Shown here: positions 53,180-61,634 of the stretch, in pieces | Position numbering within the stretch: the stretch's first letter is position 1 | Layout: each line of letters opens with the position of its first letter | DNA from: Nocardioides sp. IC4_145 | Lineage (GTDB): Bacteria; Actinomycetota; Actinomycetes; Propionibacteriales; Nocardioidaceae | DNA: 64,000 nucleotides | Reading direction: 5' to 3' | Assembly (NCBI RefSeq): GCF_011250565.1 | Contig: NZ_JAANMS010000007.1 | Coordinates: 48,719 to 112,718, forward strand | Notes under the pieces: model-generated | What the model was told of the DNA's origin: nothing | Seen by the model: the letters and a program-made list of their open reading frames with translations, nothing else | Databases searched by the model: none | Position numbers and translations under genes: made by a program

Positions 53180-54565
53180 TCAGGCGGGCCCGACGACGGC
53201 GAGGACCTCGGGGCGGGTGAGCACCTCGGCAGCCACCGCGCGGACGTCGTCGAGGGTGACGGCGTCGATCCTGGTCATCACCTCGTCGATGGACAGCAGC
53301 TCGTCGTAGACGAGCTCCGCCTTGCCCAGCCGCGACATCCGTGAGCCGGAGTCCTCCAGGCCCAGCACGAGCCCACCGCGGAGCTGGCCCTTGCCGCGGG
53401 CGAGCTCCTCGGCGTCGATCCCCTCGGCCGCCACGCGCGCCAGCTCGGCGCGCACGGTGGCGAGCACCTCGTCGTACTTCGCGGGCAGGCAGCCGACCGC
53501 GACGCCCACCAGACCGGAGTCGGCGTGGCTGCTGGCGAAGGAGTAGACCGAGTACGCCAGGCCCCGGCGCTCGCGCACCTCCTGGAAGAGCCGGCTGGAC
53601 GTGCCGCCGCCGAGCGCGATGTTGAGCACCCCGAGGGCGAAGCGACGGTCGTCGTTGCGACCGAGCCCCTCCATTCCCAGCACGACGTTGACCTGCTCGA
53701 AGGGCCGGGTCGTGCTGGCCGTGCCCGGCGTGACCGGCAGCCACGGCTCGGCGGCGCGCGCGCCGACCGGCTCGTCGTCGCCGTCGAGGAAGCCGTGGCG
53801 GCCGAACGCCTCGGCGACCTGGGCGACCAGCACGTCGTGCTGCACCGCGCCGGCGACCGAGACGACCATCCGCGGCGCGCGGTAGTGCTCGGCGTAGAAC
53901 GCCCGCACCTGGTCGGCGGTCAGCGCGGTGATCGACTCCTCGGTGCCGGCGATGTCGCGGCCCAGCGGCGCGTCGCTCCCCCACGCCTGCGCGGCGAGGA
54001 GGTTGTGCACGACGTCGTCGGGGTCGTCGTCGTGCATCGCGATCTCGTCGAGGATCACGTCCCGCTCCGCCTCGACGTCGTCGTCGGCGAGCAGCGAGCC
54101 GGTGATCATGTCGCCGAGGACGTCGACGGCCAGCGGCAGGTCCTCGTCGAGGACCCGCGCGTGGAAGCAGGTGTACTCCTTCGCGGTGAAGGCGTTGAAC
54201 TCCCCGCCCACCGCGTCGAGCGCGATCGAGATGTCGAACGCCGAGCGCTCGGCGGTGCCCTTGAACAGCAGGTGCTCGAGGAAGTGCGAGCAGCCGTGCA
54301 GCGTCGCGGACTCGTCGCGCGAGCCCACCCCGACCCACACGCCGACCGCGGCGGAGCGGACGCCGGCCATCTCCTCGGAGATGACCCGCAGCCCGCCCGG
54401 CAGGACGGTACGCCGCACGGTCGAGGTCACCTGGCCGGCGGCGTCGCGCACCACCTGCAGGGTCTCGGTCCGGGCGCTGGGGCCGGTGGCCTCAGCAGTG
54501 TCGTCAGAACGGCACGACCGGCCGGCAGGAGTCTGCCGGCCGGTCGCCGTGGTCCGTGGAGCCAC
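53180..54565 (-). CDS. pepR: M16-family zinc peptidase (PepR-like)
   Basis: The 461-aa protein has the inverted zinc motif HFLEH (in GCSHFLEHLLFKGT) and the distal Glu in ERDVILDEIAMHDDDPDD. The second M16 half-domain includes GGGTSSRLFQEVRERRGLAYS. It follows pnp by 8 bases, the conserved arrangement pnp-pepR. GTG at 54565 is the longest start, but a strong hairpin lies within the first 17 codons, and family homology begins only near residue 50 (VRRTVLPGGLRV). Later GTG codons (residues 38, 39 and 46) are alternative starts. Confidence 0.9.
   Translation of the reverse strand: MAPRTTATGRQTPAGRSCRSDDTAEATGPSARTETLQVVRDAAGQVTSTVRRTVLPGGLRVISEEMAGVRSAAVGVWVGVGSRDESATLHGCSHFLEHLLFKGTAERSAFDISIALDAVGGEFNAFTAKEYTCFHARVLDEDLPLAVDVLGDMITGSLLADDDVEAERDVILDEIAMHDDDPDDVVHNLLAAQAWGSDAPLGRDIAGTEESITALTADQVRAFYAEHYRAPRMVVSVAGAVQHDVLVAQVAEAFGRHGFLDGDDEPVGARAAEPWLPVTPGTASTTRPFEQVNVVLGMEGLGRNDDRRFALGVLNIALGGGTSSRLFQEVRERRGLAYSVYSFASSHADSGLVGVAVGCLPAKYDEVLATVRAELARVAAEGIDAEELARGKGQLRGGLVLGLEDSGSRMSRLGKAELVYDELLSIDEVMTRIDAVTLDDVRAVAAEVLTRPEVLAVVGPA
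54515..54546 (-). terminator. Perfect 14-bp hairpin in the pnp-pepR junction
   Basis: Arms 54515-54528 and 54533-54546 (CGACCGGCCGGCAG and its complement) have a 4-base loop. The hairpin is about 30 bases downstream of pnp but inside the annotated 5' end of pepR. It could terminate or process the pnp mRNA. Confidence 0.6.
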
Positions 54566-54573
54566 GATGGAGG

Positions 54574-56811
54574 TCAGTCCTCCTCGGTCGCCTCGGTGTC
54601 GGCGCCCTCGGTGTCCGCGGACCCCTCGGTCTCCTCGACGACGGGGACGAGCGAGAGCTTGCCCCGGTCGTCGATCTCGCCGATCTCGACCTGGATCTTC
54701 TGGCCGACCGACAGGACGTCCTCGACGGCCTCGACGCGCTTGCCGCCGGCGAGCGGGCGCAGCTTGCTGATGTGCAGCAGGCCGTCCTTGCCGGGCAGCA
54801 GCGAGACGAACGCACCGAAGTTGGTCGTCTTGACGACCGTGCCGAGGTAGCGCTCGCCCACCTCGGGCATGGTCGGGTTCGCGATGCCGTTGATCGCGGA
54901 CCGGGCGGCGTCGGCGGCCTCGCCGTTCGTGGCACCGATGTAGATGGTGCCGTCGTCCTCGATGGAGATCGAGGCGCCGGTGTCGTCCTGGATCTGGTTG
55001 ATCACCTTGCCCTTCGGGCCGATGACCTCGCCGATCTTGTCCACGGGGATCTTGATGGTGATGATCCGCGGCGCGGTGGACGACATCTCCTCGGGGGCGT
55101 CGATGGCCTCGGCCATGACGTCGAGGATGGTGTGGCGGGCGTCGCGGGCCTGCTTCAGCGCGGCGGCCAGCACGTCGGCGGGGATGCCGTCGAGCTTGGT
55201 GTCGAGCTGCAGCGCGGTGACGAACTCGCGGGTGCCGGCGACCTTGAAGTCCATGTCGCCGAAGGCGTCCTCGGCGCCGAGGATGTCGGTCAGCGCGACG
55301 TACTCGGTCTTGCCGTCGACCTCACCGGAGACCAGGCCCATCGCGATGCCGGCGACGGGCGCCTTCAGCGGCACGCCGGCCTGCAGCAGCGACAGCGTCG
55401 AGGCGCAGACCGAGCCCATCGAGGTCGAGCCGTTGGAGCCCATGGCCTCCGACAGCTGGCGGATGGCGTACGGGAACTCCTCGCGGTCCGGCAGCACCGG
55501 CAGCATCGCGCGGCGCGCGAGCGCACCATGGCCGACCTCGCGGCGCTTCGGCGAGCCGACGCGGCCGGTCTCGCCGGTGGAGAACGGCGGGAAGACGTAC
55601 TTGTGCATGTACCGGCGCGACTTCTCCGGCGACAGCGTGTCGAGCTGCTGCTCCATCTTGAGCATGTCGAGGGTGGTGACGCCCAGGATCTGGGTCTCGC
55701 CGCGCTCGAACAGCGCCGAGCCGTGGACGCGCGGGATCACGCCGACCTCGGCGTGCAGCGGCCGGATGTCGGCCAGGCCGCGGCCGTCGATGCGGATCTT
55801 GTCGCGCAGGATGCTCTCGCGGACCAGCTGCTTGTTCAGCGCGCGGAACGCGGCGCCGATCTCCTTCTCGCGGCCCTCGAACTGCGCGCCGACCTTCTCG
55901 AGGACCGAGTCCTTGAGCTCGTCGGTGCGGTCGTTGCGCTCGGTCTTGTCGGCGATCTTCATCGCGGCGGCGAGGTCGGCCTTGGCGGCGGACTCGACGG
56001 CGGCGAAGACGTCGTCCTCGAAGTCGAGGAAGACCGGGAAGTCCTGGACCGGCTTCGCGGCGGCGGCGGCCAGCTCGGCCTGGGCCTCGCACAGCTGCTT
56101 GATGAAGGGCTTCGCGGCGTCGAGGCCGCTGGCCACGACCTCCTCGGTCGGCGCCTGGGCACCGCCCTGGACCTTCGCGAAGGTCGTCTCGGTGGCCTCG
56201 GCCTCGACCATCATGATCGCGACGTCGCCGGTGTCGGTGACGCGACCCGCGACGACCATGTCGAAGACGGCGTCCTCGAGCTGGCTGTGCGTCGGGAAGG
56301 CGACCCACTGGCCGTCGATCAGGGCCACGCGCACGCCGCCGACCGGGCCGGAGAACGGCAGGCCGGAGAGCTGGGTGGAGATGGAGGCCGCGTTGATGGC
56401 GAGCACGTCGTACGGCGTGTCGGGGTTCAGCGCGAGGACGGTGATGACGACCTGGACCTCGTTGCGCAGACCCTTCTTGAAGGTCGGGCGCAGCGGGCGG
56501 TCGATGAGGCGGCAGGTGAGGATCGCGTCCTCGCCCGGGCGGCCCTCGGACCGGAAGAACGAGCCGGGGATCTTGCCCGCGGCGTACATCCGCTCCTCGA
56601 CGTCGATCGTCAGGGGGAAGAAGTCGAAGTGGTCCTTGGGCTGCTTGCCGGCGGTGGTCGCCGAGAGCAGCATCGTGTCGTCGTCGAGGTACGCCGTGAC
56701 GGAGCCGGCGGCCTGGCGGGCCAGCAGGCCCGTCTCGAACTTGACGGTGCGGGTGCCGAACGTGCCGTTGTCCAGAACGGTCTCGACGGCGGAGATGACG
56801 GGGTCGGTCAA
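54574..56811 (-). CDS. pnp: Polynucleotide phosphorylase
   Basis: This 745-aa enzyme degrades RNA with phosphate. It contains two RNase PH domains (first about residues 10-150; second about 340-570, with [16 protein letters not shown]), a helical linker, a KH domain (about 575-640; [16 protein letters not shown]) and an S1 domain (about 645-715; [25 protein letters not shown]). The tail is acidic. The TTG at 56811 (L-T-D-P) is used because the family's N-terminus begins there and AAGGGA lies 9 bases upstream. rpsO precedes it as in most bacteria. Confidence 0.97.
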   Translation of the reverse strand: MTDPVISAVETVLDNGTFGTRTVKFETGLLARQAAGSVTAYLDDDTMLLSATTAGKQPKDHFDFFPLTIDVEERMYAAGKIPGSFFRSEGRPGEDAILTCRLIDRPLRPTFKKGLRNEVQVVITVLALNPDTPYDVLAINAASISTQLSGLPFSGPVGGVRVALIDGQWVAFPTHSQLEDAVFDMVVAGRVTDTGDVAIMMVEAEATETTFAKVQGGAQAPTEEVVASGLDAAKPFIKQLCEAQAELAAAAAKPVQDFPVFLDFEDDVFAAVESAAKADLAAAMKIADKTERNDRTDELKDSVLEKVGAQFEGREKEIGAAFRALNKQLVRESILRDKIRIDGRGLADIRPLHAEVGVIPRVHGSALFERGETQILGVTTLDMLKMEQQLDTLSPEKSRRYMHKYVFPPFSTGETGRVGSPKRREVGHGALARRAMLPVLPDREEFPYAIRQLSEAMGSNGSTSMGSVCASTLSLLQAGVPLKAPVAGIAMGLVSGEVDGKTEYVALTDILGAEDAFGDMDFKVAGTREFVTALQLDTKLDGIPADVLAAALKQARDARHTILDVMAEAIDAPEEMSSTAPRIITIKIPVDKIGEVIGPKGKVINQIQDDTGASISIEDDGTIYIGATNGEAADAARSAINGIANPTMPEVGERYLGTVVKTTNFGAFVSLLPGKDGLLHISKLRPLAGGKRVEAVEDVLSVGQKIQVEIGEIDDRGKLSLVPVVEETEGSADTEGADTEATEED

Positions 56812-57036
56812 GAGGTGTGTCCCTTGTCTGTCGCGGAGCGATCCGCAGCGTCCCGCTTCAGAAGGCCGATCTTCGATCGAGGCCCGCAGGCGCGCCCCGC
56901 GGGGCGTCCTTCCTGAGGGCCACTACCGAGGACCGGGCCAGAACGGCGGGTCGCTCCTGGTGGAGGTGTTCAGTTGGAGAATCTAGCGCAGGGCGGCCGC
57001 GTGGCCGCGCTGCCCGGGGCGGACCCCGGAAAAGCA
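56812..57036 (-). promoter_or_regulatory. pnp leader with hairpins and candidate promoter
   Basis: The 225-base gap contains hairpins around 56863-56885 (GGCCGATC/GATCGAGGCC) and 56890-56905, and a minus-strand TAGATT box at about 56976. PNPase represses its own leader in other bacteria; whether these hairpins do so here is inferred. Confidence 0.4.
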
Positions 57037-57063
57037 AGAGGGCCCACCAGTGGTGGGCCCTCT
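57037..57063 (-). terminator. Rho-independent terminator of rpsO
   Basis: Perfect 13-bp arms around one central base, followed on the minus strand by TTGCTTTTCC, make a classic intrinsic terminator 6 bases after rpsO. Confidence 0.9.
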
Positions 57064-57068
57064 CCGAG

Positions 57069-57344
57069 TCAGCGGCGCAGGCCGAGACGCTCGACGATCG
57101 ACCGGTAGCGGTCGATCTCCGTCTTCTGCAGGTAGTTCAGCAGGCGGCGGCGCTGGCCGACCAGCAGCAGCAGGCCGCGCCGGCTGTGGTGGTCGTGCTT
57201 GTGCTGCTTGAGGTGCTCGGTCAGGTGGGAGATGCGGTGGCTGAGCAGCGCGATCTGCACCTCGGGCGAGCCGGTGTCGCCCTCGGTCGTGGCGTACTCG
57301 GCGATGATCCGCTTCTTGGTCTCCGCGTCGGTACCGATCGACAT
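57069..57344 (-). CDS. rpsO: 30S ribosomal protein S15
   Basis: This 91-aa protein, close to the usual 89, has the S15 signature [25 protein letters not shown] and [20 protein letters not shown]. It binds 16S rRNA early in 30S assembly. GGAAGGAG lies 6 bases upstream of the ATG. A terminator separates it from pnp, so pnp also needs its own promoter or readthrough. Confidence 0.98.
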   Translation of the reverse strand: MSIGTDAETKKRIIAEYATTEGDTGSPEVQIALLSHRISHLTEHLKQHKHDHHSRRGLLLLVGQRRRLLNYLQKTEIDRYRSIVERLGLRR

Positions 57345-57504
57345 GCGGGCTCCTTCCGGCCACGAGGGCCTGGTCGCTGCGCGGCGCGCCGGGGCCTGTT
57401 CACCCGGGCACTATGGTTCCGCGGCCGTTCTGACGGCGGTCGCCCTCCTTCGGGCAACCGGAGCAGACTACCGCGGGGCGCGGACCGCCCCCAAAACGCG
57501 GACC

Positions 57505-57530
57505 ACCCGGTCGGCGGGGGCCGACCGGGT
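57505..57530 (-). terminator. Hairpin terminator after the small membrane protein gene
   Basis: Arms ACCCGGTCGGC and GCCGACCGGGT (57505-57515 and 57520-57530) with a 4-base loop lie downstream of the minus-strand gene that ends at 57581. GTTTTGG follows on the minus strand. Confidence 0.75.
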
Positions 57531-57580
57531 GTCCCGGTGGTCGTGCCGGGTGCTGCCTGCTGGATGGTGCCGGGTCGTGC

Positions 57581-57826
57581 TCAGACCGCCGGCGGCTCCT
57601 GGCGCTGCACGGTCTGCGAGCCGTCGGCGTGCGTCGTGGTCGCGACCGCGCCACCGCGGGCGCGGCGGCTGTTGAGCGTGACGGCGGTCAGGACGAGCAC
57701 GAGGATGCCGCCGATCGTCATGATCCAGCCCACCATCGTGAGGTCCACGCCGCTGATCGCGTCCTCGACGGCGAGCGCGAGGATGAGTCCGACGACGAGG
57801 AGGAAGACTCCGAGTCCGTAGCCCAT
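57581..57826 (-). CDS. DUF6458-like small membrane protein
   Basis: The 81-aa protein has two helices (GVFLLVVGLILALAV and MVGWIMTIGGILVLVLTAVTL) and a basic, Thr-rich cytoplasmic tail. The pattern of DUF6458-type proteins fits. AAAGGA lies 6 bases before the ATG. Function is unknown. Confidence 0.8.
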   Translation of the reverse strand: MGYGLGVFLLVVGLILALAVEDAISGVDLTMVGWIMTIGGILVLVLTAVTLNSRRARGGAVATTTHADGSQTVQRQEPPAV

Positions 57827-57916
57827 GACTGTCCTTTCTCAGGTGACGTCGCAGGGGTGACGTCAGGTCGAGGGACCCGGTGCCCGTCCGGACGGACGAG
57901 GAAACCGTGCGCGACC

Positions 57917-58942
57917 TCAGCGCAGGCGGTCGCGGAGGGCCAGGTAGACCGCGCGCACCCCGACGGCGCGCTCCATCTCGCGCAGCACGCTGCCGAAGAA
58001 CTGCTCGCGGTAGGTCTCGTCGGTGACCGTCGAGACCGTCAGGTAGAGGTTCGAGAACGCGGCGAGGAACAGCGAGACCTGGAAGAGCGGCACCGACACC
58101 TGGTCGGGGTAGGGCAGGTTGCGGATCTCGCCCTCCTCGATGCCCGTCCAGGCGTACTGCACCTCGATGTCCATGACCAGGCCGCCGAAGACCAGGAAGA
58201 ACACGAGCACCGTCGCGGCGAGCAGCAGCACCTGCACGGCCTGGATGACCACGAGGACGAGCACGAGGTTCCACCGCTCGAAGCCCGCGACCGTGGCGTA
58301 CGCCGCCGGGTCGGCGCTGGGGTCGTCGACCAGCGCGCGGCACTCCTCCTCCAGCGGCGTGCCGTCACAGGCCCTGAGCAGGAAGTCGTCGTCGACGTCG
58401 TCGTCGGTCCGGTCCACCTCCTCGGGCAGGCGCACCAGCAGGAACGCGACGGCGAGCAGGCTGAAGAGCAGCACGACCAGCCACAGCGTGCCGGTCGACA
58501 GGCTCGCCGAGAGCTGCCACGCCTCGGCGTTGACGAAGAGGAACGTCACGAAGAGCAGGAGCAGCGGCAGCGCCCGGCTCATCATCGGCAGCAGGGTGCG
58601 CAGGCTGCCCACCCCACGGCGCAGCGCCCACACGACGATCGGGCGGGTCCGCAGCGCGGTCAGGGCGTACGCCGCCGCGCCCAGCACGCCGATCGTCAGC
58701 AGCAGCGCGGGGGCGGCGGTCACCTCGTCGGACAGCCACGCCACCGCGACGCCGCCGGCCAGGGCGACGACCACCGTGAGCACGGCCAGCGGCAGGAACC
58801 GCCGCGGCCGCAGCGCCTCCCGGGCCTGGCGCCGCTGCTCGGGCACGAAGTAGGCCAGCCCGTGCTGGAGGAACCACGCCTCGGTCGCGGCGAGCGGGTC
58901 CGGCGCCGCGGACCGACCCGCCTGCTGGTGTCCCAGGCTCAC
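57917..58942 (-). CDS. Polytopic membrane protein, function unknown
   Basis: This 341-aa protein has about six helices and a long acidic loop (TDDDVDDDFLLRACDGTPLEEECRALVDD) that contains two cysteines. I do not recognise its family. The GTG at 58942 overlaps the ribF stop, so it is translated with ribF. A C-terminal segment with VTDETYREQFFGSVLREMERAV is probably cytoplasmic. Confidence 0.78.
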   Translation of the reverse strand: MSLGHQQAGRSAAPDPLAATEAWFLQHGLAYFVPEQRRQAREALRPRRFLPLAVLTVVVALAGGVAVAWLSDEVTAAPALLLTIGVLGAAAYALTALRTRPIVVWALRRGVGSLRTLLPMMSRALPLLLLFVTFLFVNAEAWQLSASLSTGTLWLVVLLFSLLAVAFLLVRLPEEVDRTDDDVDDDFLLRACDGTPLEEECRALVDDPSADPAAYATVAGFERWNLVLVLVVIQAVQVLLLAATVLVFFLVFGGLVMDIEVQYAWTGIEEGEIRNLPYPDQVSVPLFQVSLFLAAFSNLYLTVSTVTDETYREQFFGSVLREMERAVGVRAVYLALRDRLR

Positions 58943-59877
58943 GGGACGAGCAGCTCGCGGGCGCGGCGGACGTCGTCGTCCATCTGCTCGACGAGCGCCT
59001 CGACGGACTCGAAGGCGGTCATCCCGCGGAGACGGTCCACGAACGACACCTCCACCTCGACGCCGTAGAGGTCGAGGTCGGTGCGGTCCAGGACGTAGCT
59101 CTCGACCCGGCGCTCCCGCACCCCGTCGAAGGTCGGGTTGGTGCCGACCGAGATCGCCGCCGGGAACGTCTCGCCGGTGTCGAGCCGGCGCAACCACCCG
59201 GCGTACACACCGTCGGCGGGGGCGGCGAGCAGGCCGGTCGTCGGCACGTTGGCGGTCGGGTAGCCGAGCTCGCGGCCCCGCTGGTCGCCGCGCACCACCT
59301 CGCCGCGCACGGCGTACGGCCGGCCCAGCGCCTCGGCGGCGCCGGCGACGTCGCCCGCGGCCAGGCAGGTGCGGACGTACGTCGAGGACCACACCATCGG
59401 TCCCCCGTCGAGCGGGATCCCCTCGGCCGTGAAGTCGTGGGCGCGACCGGCCTCGGCGAGGGTGGCGACGTCACCGGCGGCGCGGCTGCCGAAGCGGAAG
59501 TTCGCACCCACCACGACGGCGCGGGCGTGCAGCGCGTCGACGACGACCCGCCGGACGAACTCCTCCGGGCTCCACGCGGCGACCGACCGGTCGAAGGGCA
59601 CGGCCAGCACGCCGTCCGCGCCGGCCTCGCCCAGCAGGTCCGCGCGGACCTCCATGGTGGTCAGGGTCGTGGGCGCGTGCTCGGGGCGCAGCACCGCCAT
59701 CGGGTGCGGGTCGAAGGTCACCGCCACCACCGGCAGCCCGCCCAGCTCGCCGGCGATCTGGTGCGCCCGGGCCAGCACCTGCCGGTGCCCGAGGTGGACG
59801 CCGTCGAAGTTGCCGATCACCACCACGGTGCGGCCGAGGTCGCCGGGGACCTCGTCGAGCGAGCGCCAGATCTGCAC
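58939..59877 (-). CDS. ribF: Bifunctional riboflavin kinase/FAD synthetase
   Basis: The 312-aa enzyme makes FMN and FAD. The N-terminal FAD synthetase shows VVVIGNFDGVHLGHRQVL and a later SSTYVR. The C-terminal flavokinase has RGDQRGRELGYPTANV and VGTNPTFDG. The GTG at 59877 follows a TAGGGT box by 6 bases (leaderless). It lies downstream of truB as in many bacteria but across a repeat region. Confidence 0.97.
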   Translation of the reverse strand: MQIWRSLDEVPGDLGRTVVVIGNFDGVHLGHRQVLARAHQIAGELGGLPVVAVTFDPHPMAVLRPEHAPTTLTTMEVRADLLGEAGADGVLAVPFDRSVAAWSPEEFVRRVVVDALHARAVVVGANFRFGSRAAGDVATLAEAGRAHDFTAEGIPLDGGPMVWSSTYVRTCLAAGDVAGAAEALGRPYAVRGEVVRGDQRGRELGYPTANVPTTGLLAAPADGVYAGWLRRLDTGETFPAAISVGTNPTFDGVRERRVESYVLDRTDLDLYGVEVEVSFVDRLRGMTAFESVEALVEQMDDDVRRARELLVP

Positions 59878-59883
59878 GGAGGA

Positions 59884-59889
59884 ACCCTA
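59884..59889 (-). promoter_or_regulatory. TAGGGT -10 box of ribF
   Basis: On the minus strand TAGGGT lies 6 bases before the ribF GTG. ribF can therefore be transcribed apart from truB. Confidence 0.55.
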
Positions 59890-59914
59890 GACGGTGCCCC
59901 CGCAGCCTCCTGCG

Positions 59915-60060
59915 CTGGTCGAGCAGCGAAGGCCGCGCCCCGCTGGTTGAGCAGCGAAGGCCGTCTCGCGGCCTGAGCGTGTCGAAACCCGGTGACGGGC
60001 GCAGGGCCACGACCACGGTCACCGGGTCTTGTCGACGCCCGGCCTCGAGACACGCGCTGC
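59915..60060. repeat. Intergenic dispersed repeat, copy B (opposite orientation)
   Basis: The reverse complement matches copy A at 34631-34832. The match covers the GTTTCGACACGCTCAGGCC block and both GGCCTTCGCTGCTC units. It lies between ribF and truB, both on the minus strand. Gene-free DNA here holds nothing else I can name. Confidence 0.75.
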
Positions 60061-60093
60061 GCGCCTTCCTCGACCGACCGGCCGGTGCGCTGG

Positions 60094-60993
60094 TCAGACG
60101 AAGACGGCGACGGGCCGGGCGACGGGGCCGCGGGGCTCGTAGAGGGCGAGGAACTCCCCCGTCGGGGCGAAGACCGCGGTGGTGCCGGCGAGCTCGACCT
60201 CGAGGCTCCGGCCGACCCGGACGTCGGCGGCCGCGCGTTCGTCCAGGTCGCGGGCCGGGAACGCCGCCCGGGCCGCGTCGGCGATCGGCAGCACTCCCCC
60301 ACCCGCCTCGACGTCCTCGGCGAGCTGCTCGAGGGTGCGGGCGGCCTCGAGGTCGTAGGGGCCGACGGCCGTGCGTCGCAGCGCGGTGAGGTGGCCGCCG
60401 ACGCCGAGGCGGGCGCCGGCGTCGCGGGCGACGGCCCGGACGTAGGTGCCGCTCGAGCACCGCAGGCTGATGTCGGCGTCGACGACGTCACCGAGGTGGC
60501 GCACGTCGTGCACGTGCAGCTCGTGGACGGTCACCGCGCGCGCCTGGAGCTCGACCTGCTCGCCGTCGCGGACCCGCTGGTAGGCGCGCTTGCCGTCGAC
60601 CTTGATCGCCGAGACCGCGGTCGGCACCTGCTGCAGCTCGCCGACGAACTCGCCGAGCACCGAGCGGACGGTCTCCTCGTCCAGCCCCGCCGCGGAGGAG
60701 GTCGAGACGACCTCGCCCTCGGCGTCGTCGGTGGTGGTGGCGACGCCGAGGCGGACGGTCGCGGCGTACCCCTTGTCGGTCAGCATCAGGTGACCGAGCA
60801 GCCGGGTCGCCCGGTCGACGCCGAGCACCAGCACGCCGGTGGCCATCGGGTCGAGCGTGCCGGCGTGGCCGACCTTGCGCGTCCCGACGAGCCGGCGCAC
60901 GCGCGACACGACGTCGTGGGAGGTCATCCCGCCGGGCTTGTCGACGACGACGAGGCCCGGGCGCACTGGGTGTCGCTGAGCGGGTGCGCTCAC
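60094..60993 (-). CDS. truB: tRNA pseudouridine(55) synthase
   Basis: This 299-aa enzyme makes pseudouridine-55 in tRNA. The start [20 protein letters not shown], the catalytic Asp in [17 protein letters not shown], and [18 protein letters not shown] are intact. GTG overlaps the rbfA stop by GTGA. A C-terminal domain with [14 protein letters not shown] is PUA-like. Confidence 0.97.
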   Translation of the reverse strand: MSAPAQRHPVRPGLVVVDKPGGMTSHDVVSRVRRLVGTRKVGHAGTLDPMATGVLVLGVDRATRLLGHLMLTDKGYAATVRLGVATTTDDAEGEVVSTSSAAGLDEETVRSVLGEFVGELQQVPTAVSAIKVDGKRAYQRVRDGEQVELQARAVTVHELHVHDVRHLGDVVDADISLRCSSGTYVRAVARDAGARLGVGGHLTALRRTAVGPYDLEAARTLEQLAEDVEAGGGVLPIADAARAAFPARDLDERAAADVRVGRSLEVELAGTTAVFAPTGEFLALYEPRGPVARPVAVFV

Positions 60994-61517
60994 ACCTCGT
61001 CCGGGTCGACGGGGTCGATCGGCTGCGCGGGGGCGGCCGGGTCGGCGGCCTCGGCGGCGTCGGCGGCCTCCTCGTCGGCGTCGCGCGGCTTCTTGTAGGG
61101 GTCCGGCTCGCCGGCGTACGCCTCGACCCGGCGCGCGGCGACCTCCTCGTCGAGCGCCTTGGCCCGCGCGAGCACCTCGTCGAGGTGGCGGGCGGACTCC
61201 GGGAGCGCGTCGGCGACGAAGGTCAGCGTCGGGACGTGGCGCATGCCGAGCTGCTTGCCGACCTCGGAGCGGATGAGGCCCTTGGCCGACTCCAGCGCCG
61301 CGGCGGTGCCGGCCAGCGCGGTCTCGTCGTCCTGCGCGCCCTCGCCGGTGCCGGCGAGCACGGTGTAGAAGATCGTCGCCTGCTGGGTGTCACCGGAGAC
61401 GCGCACGTCGGTCACGGTGACGAACCCGAGCCGCGGGTCCTTGATCCGCCGCTCGAGCATCTCGGCCACGAGGACCTGGATCCGGTCGGCGATCTTGCGC
61501 ACCCGGGGACTACTCAT
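60990..61517 (-). CDS. rbfA: 30S ribosome-binding factor A
   Basis: The 175-aa protein has the RbfA fold ([26 protein letters not shown], region 61430-61510; [17 protein letters not shown]), longer than E. coli RbfA by an Ala/Asp/Pro-rich C-terminal tail. It helps 16S rRNA maturation. The ATG at 61517 is chosen; a GTG three codons upstream is the alternative. Confidence 0.96.
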   Translation of the reverse strand: MSSPRVRKIADRIQVLVAEMLERRIKDPRLGFVTVTDVRVSGDTQQATIFYTVLAGTGEGAQDDETALAGTAAALESAKGLIRSEVGKQLGMRHVPTLTFVADALPESARHLDEVLARAKALDEEVAARRVEAYAGEPDPYKKPRDADEEAADAAEAADPAAPAQPIDPVDPDEV

Positions 61518-61583
61518 GTCTCTCACTCTCTCAGAACGGGTCGCAGGCCGGGACGGGCCGACCTGCGGGCGGTGCCGAAACGG

Positions 61584-61627
61584 CGGGTCGGCGGGTCCCC
61601 ACCCGAAGGAGGGGACCCGCCGACCCG
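61584..61627 (-). terminator. Perfect 17-bp hairpin between infB and rbfA
   Basis: Arms 61584-61600 and 61611-61627 with a 10-base loop lie 8 bases after the infB stop and 67 bases before rbfA. It is strong enough to end or attenuate transcription inside the supposed operon. Confidence 0.75.
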
Positions 61628-61634
61628 GTCGTGA

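Noticed and set aside
56863..56905. A known riboswitch in the pnp leader
   Set aside because: The hairpins match no riboswitch consensus I know. They are recorded only as leader structures.
54556..56986. Two long plus-strand open frames opposite pnp
   Set aside because: They mirror pnp codons (Asp/Gly/Arg/Leu runs or Ser-rich runs), with no motif. pnp is complete on the minus strand.
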